A stretch of 10,288 nt of DNA. Source: Asaia bogorensis (lineage in GTDB: Bacteria > Pseudomonadota > Alphaproteobacteria > Acetobacterales > Acetobacteraceae). Below the pieces are notes generated by a model. It saw only the letters and a list, made by a program, of their open reading frames with translations. It had not been told where the DNA came from and did not search any database. Positions 6,291 to 10,288 of the stretch are shown here, piece by piece. Both the position numbers and the translations under genes were made by a program. The stretch covers positions 1 to 10,288 of the forward strand of contig CAMBXJ010000105.1 of NCBI GenBank assembly GCA_945871455.1, given 5' to 3'. Numbering within the stretch: position 1 is the stretch's first letter; each line of letters opens with the position of its first letter.

Positions 6291-6608
6291 TCAGCGGCCC
6301 TTCTCGATCCGGGCGATCCAGACGATGCTGGCAAGCCGTTGCAGATTCTCCGGCGAGACCATGCGCAGGCGCAGGCGGTTAACCGCCCGGTCGCGGCCCG
6401 CGAAAACGCCATAGCGGGTCAGTCGTTCGTTGTGAAACCGCTCCGGCGTGAAATCGAGCACCACGATGACGTTCACCGGCTCGGTGACATTGCGCAACGC
6501 CGGATCCAGCCGATTGCCCGCAGTGGCCATGCCGATCAGGTCCTGGCCGAATAGAATGACCAGGATCAGCAGGGCGCCCAGCATCAGGCGGAGTTTCGCC
6601 CCGAACAT
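6291..6608 (-). CDS. Small membrane-anchored protein of unknown function, last gene of importer operon
   Basis: I do not recognise this 105-residue protein. Residues 8-27 (LMLGALLILVILFGQDLIGM) form a hydrophobic segment, either a membrane anchor or an uncleaved signal. The remainder is probably periplasmic, although the positive-inside balance is not decisive. From about residue 45 the pattern suggests strand-helix-strand-strand-helix-strand: VNVIVVLDF, PERFHNERLTRYG, VFAG, AVNRLRLRMV, SPENLQRLAS, IVWIARIE. This resembles a small ferredoxin-like fold; that is inference from the hydrophobic pattern only. Expression is credible: AGGGG lies 9 nt before the ATG, and the start is only 3 nt after the stop of the upstream permease. 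Its place as fifth gene of an SsuABC/TauABC-type operon suggests a role tied to the transporter, such as assembly or regulation. Confidence 0.75.
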   Translation of the reverse strand: MFGAKLRLMLGALLILVILFGQDLIGMATAGNRLDPALRNVTEPVNVIVVLDFTPERFHNERLTRYGVFAGRDRAVNRLRLRMVSPENLQRLASIVWIARIEKGR

Positions 6609-6611
6609 CGG

Positions 6612-7403
6612 TCAACGCCCCTGCGCGTCGGTGATCAGGCCCCAGCGCCGGACCGTCCGCCGCTCGATCGGCAAAAGCAGCCACCGGTCCATCGCGGTGG
6701 CGATCACGCCGATGGTCAGACAACCCCCAATGATGATGTCGGCGCGGTGATACTCGGCACCGCTGAAGATTAGATGACCCAGACCGGTGTTGGCGCCCAC
6801 CAGTTCGGCGGCGATCAGAGCCCGCCAGCCAAAGCCCAGGCCGGATCGGACACCGTTCAGGATATAGGGCAGCGCGCCGGGCAAGGTGACGCTGCGGATG
6901 GTTTCCCACCGTCCGGCGCCCAGGGTGCGCACGCCCTGTTCCAGCACCTCCGGCACCAGTTGCACCCCCAACACGGTATTCTGAAACACAATGAAGAACA
7001 CCGTGTTCCAGATCAGGAACGTTGCCAGGGCAGACCCGACCCCCAGCCAACCGATCACCAGAGGCAGCCAGACGATTCCGGAAATGGCGTTGAAGAAGAT
7101 GACCAACGGGTTGAGGAACTCCGACACCGGGCGATGCAACCCGGCAACGAAGCCGGCCGCGACGCCGGTCGCAATGCCGAACGCCGCGCCCAATAGCAGG
7201 CGACCGACGCTGGCCGCGATGTCGGTCAGCAATTCGCCCGACAGAATCTGTTCACCAATCGTTATGACGACATCCGCCACGGACGGAATGATCGACGGCG
7301 GTGGACGCTCGATCTGCCAGTAGATCGCCCAGGCAATGACGATCGCCACCGCCGGAACCGCGGGCAGGACACGCCAGATCAGCTTTTCCATCGTCGGAGT
7401 CAT
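6612..7403 (-). CDS. ABC transporter permease, SsuC/TauC type (second permease)
   Basis: This is a 263-residue integral membrane subunit of a nitrate/sulfonate/taurine-type importer (BPD_transp_1 family). About six hydrophobic segments are visible, beginning with LPAVPAVAIVIAWAIYW (residues 13-29). The EAA loop that contacts the ATPase is at about residues 155-179 (EQGVRTLGAGRWETIRSVTLPGALP). It is followed by the family hallmark GWRALIAAELVGANTGLGHLI (192-212). The ATG at 7403 overlaps the stop of the upstream permease (ATGA, 7400-7403), and a G-rich ribosome site lies about 10 nt upstream, so translation is coupled. It is a diverged paralogue of the preceding gene: both begin with MTP and share G-GWRALIAAE. 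Two different permeases suggest a heterodimeric channel, whereas E. coli SsuC and TauC are single genes that work as homodimers. Confidence 0.93.
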   Translation of the reverse strand: MTPTMEKLIWRVLPAVPAVAIVIAWAIYWQIERPPPSIIPSVADVVITIGEQILSGELLTDIAASVGRLLLGAAFGIATGVAAGFVAGLHRPVSEFLNPLVIFFNAISGIVWLPLVIGWLGVGSALATFLIWNTVFFIVFQNTVLGVQLVPEVLEQGVRTLGAGRWETIRSVTLPGALPYILNGVRSGLGFGWRALIAAELVGANTGLGHLIFSGAEYHRADIIIGGCLTIGVIATAMDRWLLLPIERRTVRRWGLITDAQGR

Positions 7404-8185
7404 CGCCGCAAAACCCCCCAGCGCGCCAGGGTCAGGGTCTCTATCGGTTGCACCAGCAGCCGATCGACCACGATGTAGAGGACCCCGATCACCACCATGC
7501 CCACCATGATTCGGTCGATCTGGTTGAAGCTGCGCGCCCCGAAGATCAAATCGCCCAGGCCACCCTGCCGGACCAGCATTTCCGCCGCGATCAGCGCCCG
7601 CCACCCATACCCCATCCCCAGCCGCATCCCCACCACGATGCTCGGCAGTGCCCCCGGTAGATATACATCTGTCACTATTCGGAACCGACCCGCACCCAGG
7701 GATCGCAAGGCCAGCACATAGTTTTCCGGAATCGCGCGAACGCCGGTCATCGTGTTGAACACGATCGGAACGATCAGCGTGTAGATCACGATGACCAGAG
7801 TCGTCGTATGCGTGAAGCCAAACCACAGGATCGCCAGCGGCAGCCAGGCGATACCGGAAATGCCCTGCAGGAACCGCAACGTGCCTTCCAAAGCCCGGGA
7901 TGCGTAACGGTTGGTGCCGACCGCGAAGCCCAAAGGCACCCCGATGGCAAACGAAATCAGCGCCGCGATACCGATGATCCGCAGGCTGGTGCTGGCATAT
8001 TCCGCCAGAATCCCGTGCGTGACCAGATAGACGAACCCGTCCCATACCCGCGGCGGAGCCACCAGCAATTGGTCGGACACATCCAGCCCGACCTTCAGCG
8101 CCCACCACGCCGCGATCAGCCCGGCAAACGGCAGCAGGATGCGCGTATCGCGCCACAGCGTGCGCGCGATCGTCGCTGGTGTCAT
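7400..8185 (-). CDS. ABC transporter permease, SsuC/TauC type (first permease)
   Basis: This 261-residue inner-membrane permease has about six hydrophobic segments, among them ILLPFAGLIAAWWALKVGL (16-34), IIGIAALISFAIGVPLGFAVG (70-90) and TLVIVIYTLIVPIVF (129-143). The EAA loop is at about 156-180 (YVLALRSLGAGRFRIVTDVYLPGAL), with GYGWRALIAAEML following at 192-204. The start is uncertain. ATG 8185 has GGTGG 8 nt upstream and gives the same MTP beginning as the next permease. ATG 8200 (GGGTGG at 12 nt) and ATG 8227 (overlapping the ATPase gene by 20 nt) are in-frame alternatives that add 5 or 14 residues. The stop overlaps the next start by 4 nt. The gene sits in the middle of the operon, 22 nt after the ATPase. 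Together with its paralogue it likely forms the membrane channel. Confidence 0.92.
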   Translation of the reverse strand: MTPATIARTLWRDTRILLPFAGLIAAWWALKVGLDVSDQLLVAPPRVWDGFVYLVTHGILAEYASTSLRIIGIAALISFAIGVPLGFAVGTNRYASRALEGTLRFLQGISGIAWLPLAILWFGFTHTTTLVIVIYTLIVPIVFNTMTGVRAIPENYVLALRSLGAGRFRIVTDVYLPGALPSIVVGMRLGMGYGWRALIAAEMLVRQGGLGDLIFGARSFNQIDRIMVGMVVIGVLYIVVDRLLVQPIETLTLARWGVLRR

Positions 8186-8207
8186 GACAAATGCCACCAT
8201 AGATGCA

Positions 8208-8987
8208 TCACGCCACCCGCTCCGCATGCACCAGATGCATCACCTGTTCGGCGATGGATCGCATTTCCGGATCGGAGGTGAAACTGTCCCAGTCCCGCCC
8301 GCCTGCATCGTGGCGCGGCACGTCCAGCACCGCCTTGATCGTGCCGGGCCGCTTGGTCATCACCAGCACGCGATCGGCCAGGAAGACCGCTTCCTCCACG
8401 CTGTGGGTGATGAAGAACACGGTCTTGCGGGTGGTCGCGCAGAGCCGCCCCAGTTCCTCCTGCAAGGTCAGACGGGTCATCGCATCGACCGCGGCGAAGG
8501 GTTCGTCCATCAGAATGATTTCCGGATCGGCCGCCCAGGTCCGCGCAACCGCCACCCGCTGGCGCATGCCGCCGGAGAGTTCGTGGGGATAGCGGTCCTC
8601 GAAACCGGCCAGTCCCATCAGGTCGATCAGGCGCGCCACCGCACGATCCCGTTCGGCCTTCGGCACGCGGGCGATCTCAAGCCCGTGGCCGATGTTCCGC
8701 CGCACCGTGCGCCAGGGCAGGATCGCCAGTTCCTGGAACACCACGCCGCGATCCCGCCCGGGGCCACGCACGGGCTTGCCATCGCACAGGATCGTGCCCT
8801 CGGTCGGCGTAATGAACCCGGCGATGGCTTTCAGCAACGTGGTCTTGCCGCAGCCGCTGGGTCCGACCAGGGTCACGAATTCCCCCGGCCGGATCGCGAT
8901 GTCGATCGCGCCGGTGGCCTGCACATCTCCGCCCTCCGTCTTGAAGAAATGACGAAAACCGGTGACGGTGATCTTGTCGGCTTGCAT
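8208..8987 (-). CDS. ABC transporter ATP-binding protein, SsuB/TauB/NrtD type
   Basis: This 259-residue cytoplasmic ATPase powers the importer. All nucleotide-binding motifs are present: Walker A GPSGCGKTT (42-50, K48), Q-loop Gln85 in VFQE, signature LSGGM (137-141), Walker B ILMDE (158-162, catalytic E162), D-loop AAVD (165-168) and H-loop His195 in THSVEEA. The motif order, the length and the phrases AILPWRTVRRNI and FFITHSVEEAVFLADRV are typical of the nitrate/sulfonate/taurine subfamily. The usual ARAL after the signature reads ARTW, a minor variation. It starts 6 nt after the binding-protein stop with only a weak ribosome site, so coupling is likely. No extra regulatory domain is fused at the C-terminus. 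Confidence 0.96.
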   Translation of the reverse strand: MQADKITVTGFRHFFKTEGGDVQATGAIDIAIRPGEFVTLVGPSGCGKTTLLKAIAGFITPTEGTILCDGKPVRGPGRDRGVVFQELAILPWRTVRRNIGHGLEIARVPKAERDRAVARLIDLMGLAGFEDRYPHELSGGMRQRVAVARTWAADPEIILMDEPFAAVDAMTRLTLQEELGRLCATTRKTVFFITHSVEEAVFLADRVLVMTKRPGTIKAVLDVPRHDAGGRDWDSFTSDPEMRSIAEQVMHLVHAERVA

Positions 8988-8993
8988 GGCCGG

Positions 8994-10061
8994 TCAGTCC
9001 AACTGGCCCTTGCAGTCCTCTATTCGGCCTGGCAGAGGCGGCAGGTCGGCGAACAACTCCGGATGCTTGGCCAGGACTTTCTGATACGCGGTCAGATCGT
9101 AGAAATCGGCGGCGACGAACGGCCGATCCATCTTGATCTGCCCCGATCGCGCCATGCCGTTGCCGCTGCGGATGCTGCCCTCGATCACGCACACCGAAAT
9201 GCGCGGGTCCCAGATCAGGTTCTTGTAGGCCTCGATCGCGTCCACCATTTTCAACCCGTCCAGGTAGCGGGAGGCGATTTCGGCGGTTTCCTTCGGGTTT
9301 TCCCGGATGAACTTCGCCGCCATGGCGATGCCGAGGGTGAACTTCTCGACGATTTCGGGGTTTTTCTGGATATAGGCCTCGCTGCTGACGATACCGACAT
9401 TGTCGGACAGCAACCCGGCCTCGCCCCGGCTGAGCACCACGCCATTCGCGCCAAGCTCCCGGATGGTCTGGGACACGTAGGGCTCCCACGTGACGGCGGC
9501 ATCGACCAGGTCCTGGGTCAGCGCGACGGGCATGTCTTCCACCAGCATGCTGACGATCTGCACCTTGGTGATGTCGATGTTTTTCTTCCGCATCCACTGC
9601 TTCATGTAATACTCGTTCGTTCCGGCGGTGAACGCGAGTTTCTTGCCCAGGATCGATGCCGGATTGGCCGCGTCGATCCCGCGATCCTTCCGCCCGACAA
9701 TGCCATAGGCGGTGGCGCGCCCCATGTAATCGGACGCGTTGTAGTACGGCATGACCCCGATCAGCTTGTCGCCGCCGGCGCGAGCGATGGCCAGGGTGCC
9801 GCTGATCGCGACATGGCCGATCTGCGCCTCTCCCGCCTGCAACGCCTGCACGACCATGCGCCCGCCGCCGGTCATTTTCAGTTGCACGTTCAGGTTCTGG
9901 TCGGCCCAGTAGCCGTTTTCCAGGGCGACGAAATGCGGGGAGGACAGCAGATTCTTCACCACGTAGACGGTGATGTCCTGAACCTTTTGCGCCTGTGCCG
10001 GCGTGACGGCTGCCACGGCCAGACAGACCATGGAACACAATAAGCGTGCGAATCCGGTCAC
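8994..10061 (-). CDS. ABC transporter substrate-binding protein, NMT1/SsuA/TauA type
   Basis: This 355-residue periplasmic binding protein is the first gene of the importer operon. The GTG start at 10061 is chosen because it gives a clean Sec signal peptide (residues 1-24, ending AQA before QKV) and has AGGGGGAG (10071-10078) 9 nt upstream. The frame is open to 10217, but the upstream translation lacks protein character. The mature part follows the NMT1/SsuA two-lobe plan: ITVYVVKNLLSSPHFVALENGYWADQNLNVQL, then QALQAGEAQIGHVAISGTLAIARAG, then ILGKKLAFTAGTNEYYMKQWMRK and VDAAVTWEPYVSQTIRELG. Such proteins bind sulfonates, nitrate, bicarbonate, thiamine precursors, riboflavin or aromatic compounds. 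None can be chosen from sequence alone. The next gene, the ATPase, begins 6 nt after the stop. Confidence 0.92.
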   Translation of the reverse strand: MTGFARLLCSMVCLAVAAVTPAQAQKVQDITVYVVKNLLSSPHFVALENGYWADQNLNVQLKMTGGGRMVVQALQAGEAQIGHVAISGTLAIARAGGDKLIGVMPYYNASDYMGRATAYGIVGRKDRGIDAANPASILGKKLAFTAGTNEYYMKQWMRKKNIDITKVQIVSMLVEDMPVALTQDLVDAAVTWEPYVSQTIRELGANGVVLSRGEAGLLSDNVGIVSSEAYIQKNPEIVEKFTLGIAMAAKFIRENPKETAEIASRYLDGLKMVDAIEAYKNLIWDPRISVCVIEGSIRSGNGMARSGQIKMDRPFVAADFYDLTAYQKVLAKHPELFADLPPLPGRIEDCKGQLD

Positions 10062-10070
10062 CTGGATTGT

Positions 10071-10078
10071 CTCCCCCT
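10071..10078 (-). promoter_or_regulatory. Ribosome binding site supporting the GTG start at 10061
   Basis: On the minus strand AGGGGGAG lies 9 nt before GTG 10061. It outweighs the ATG at 10031, which would cut the signal peptide too short, and the upstream ATG at 10217. Confidence 0.65.
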
Positions 10079-10083
10079 GTCGT

Positions 10084-10158
10084 GCCGGTTGGCCGGCGTG
10101 TTGTCGGGGAAGTATGGCATGGAGATGGATGGGGTGCGCAAGGGCGGGGCTTCGCCCC
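10084..10158. other. Hairpins in the leader of the importer operon
   Basis: Two small perfect stems lie upstream of the operon. GCCGG-TTGG-CCGGC is at 10084-10097, 6 nt before the ribosome site. GGGGC-TTC-GCCCC is at 10146-10158. The rest of 10062-10288 shows no gene. TATAAT at 10257-10262 on the plus strand has no partner -35 box, and I could not identify a convincing promoter for the operon. Confidence 0.35.
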
Positions 10159-10288
10159 ATTGGCGTTAGGATAGCGACAACGGGGAGAAAAAATCTCTCA
10201 CATTGCGAAAAGACCATTTGGAGCGACGCGGCGGAGTACGATTCGTAGGGCAGATGTATAATGCAACAGCCCCTGGCGACTCCGACTG

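Noticed and set aside
5150..6382. Plus-strand open frame across the 5945-6290 gap
   Set aside because: Most of it is antisense to the Tat-exported binding protein, and the gap portion shows no domain, signal or ribosome site.
6612..8156. Single 514-residue minus-strand frame spanning both permeases
   Set aside because: The upstream part is the other permease read out of frame. The real gene starts at 7403 with an ATGA overlap, so this is not a fusion.
8139..10043. 634-residue plus-strand open frame opposite the ATPase and binding protein
   Set aside because: It is antisense to two genes with complete conserved motifs and has a composition typical of the complementary strand of GC-rich coding DNA. 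It shows no domain features.
10062..10217. Upstream extension of the NMT1-type binding protein to ATG 10217
   Set aside because: It would bury the clear signal peptide inside the protein. The GTG at 10061 has a strong ribosome site and places the signal at the N-terminus.
10257..10262. TATAAT on the plus strand near the right edge
   Set aside because: No -35 element lies at suitable spacing and the downstream gene, if any, is outside the window.

Overview
The window is GC-rich DNA with tightly packed genes, short intergenic gaps and a GTG start. Its content is dominated by ABC importer parts, which suggests an alphaproteobacterium, perhaps of the Rhodospirillales/Acetobacteraceae type. That placement is inference from composition and gene style; no rRNA, tRNA or marker gene is present. 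There are nine protein-coding genes. I see no mobile element, CRISPR array or RNA gene.

Left half, plus strand (241-4116): an isopenicillin-N-synthase-like, 2-oxoglutarate/Fe(II)-type oxygenase (241-1272) is followed after 2 nt by a Sec-exported family-5 (DppA/OppA-type) solute-binding protein (1275-2885). A strong GC-rich stem-loop (2900-2929) separates this pair from an exported beta-propeller protein (2953-4116).

Middle, minus strand (4256-5944): a second family-5 solute-binding protein with a twin-arginine signal converges on the propeller gene. A hairpin (4133-4169) lies between them. Neither family-5 binding protein has a DppB/C/D/F-like permease or ATPase in the window. A 346-bp non-coding stretch (5945-6290) lies upstream of the second one and holds several small symmetric motifs.

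Right half, minus strand (10061 down to 6291): a compact five-gene operon encodes a complete SsuABC/TauABC-type importer. Its order is binding protein (GTG start), ATPase, permease, permease (ATGA overlap) and a 105-aa membrane-anchored protein that I do not recognise.

Taken together, this looks like a nutrient-uptake island: three periplasmic binding proteins of two families, one complete importer and one soluble oxygenase that could act on an imported compound. The substrates cannot be read from the sequence. The least ordinary items are the small fifth protein of the importer operon, the oxygenase with Ala in place of the usual Ser in its RxS motif, and the linkage of oxygenase, orphan binding protein and beta-propeller. 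I do not see proof of a wholly new system.
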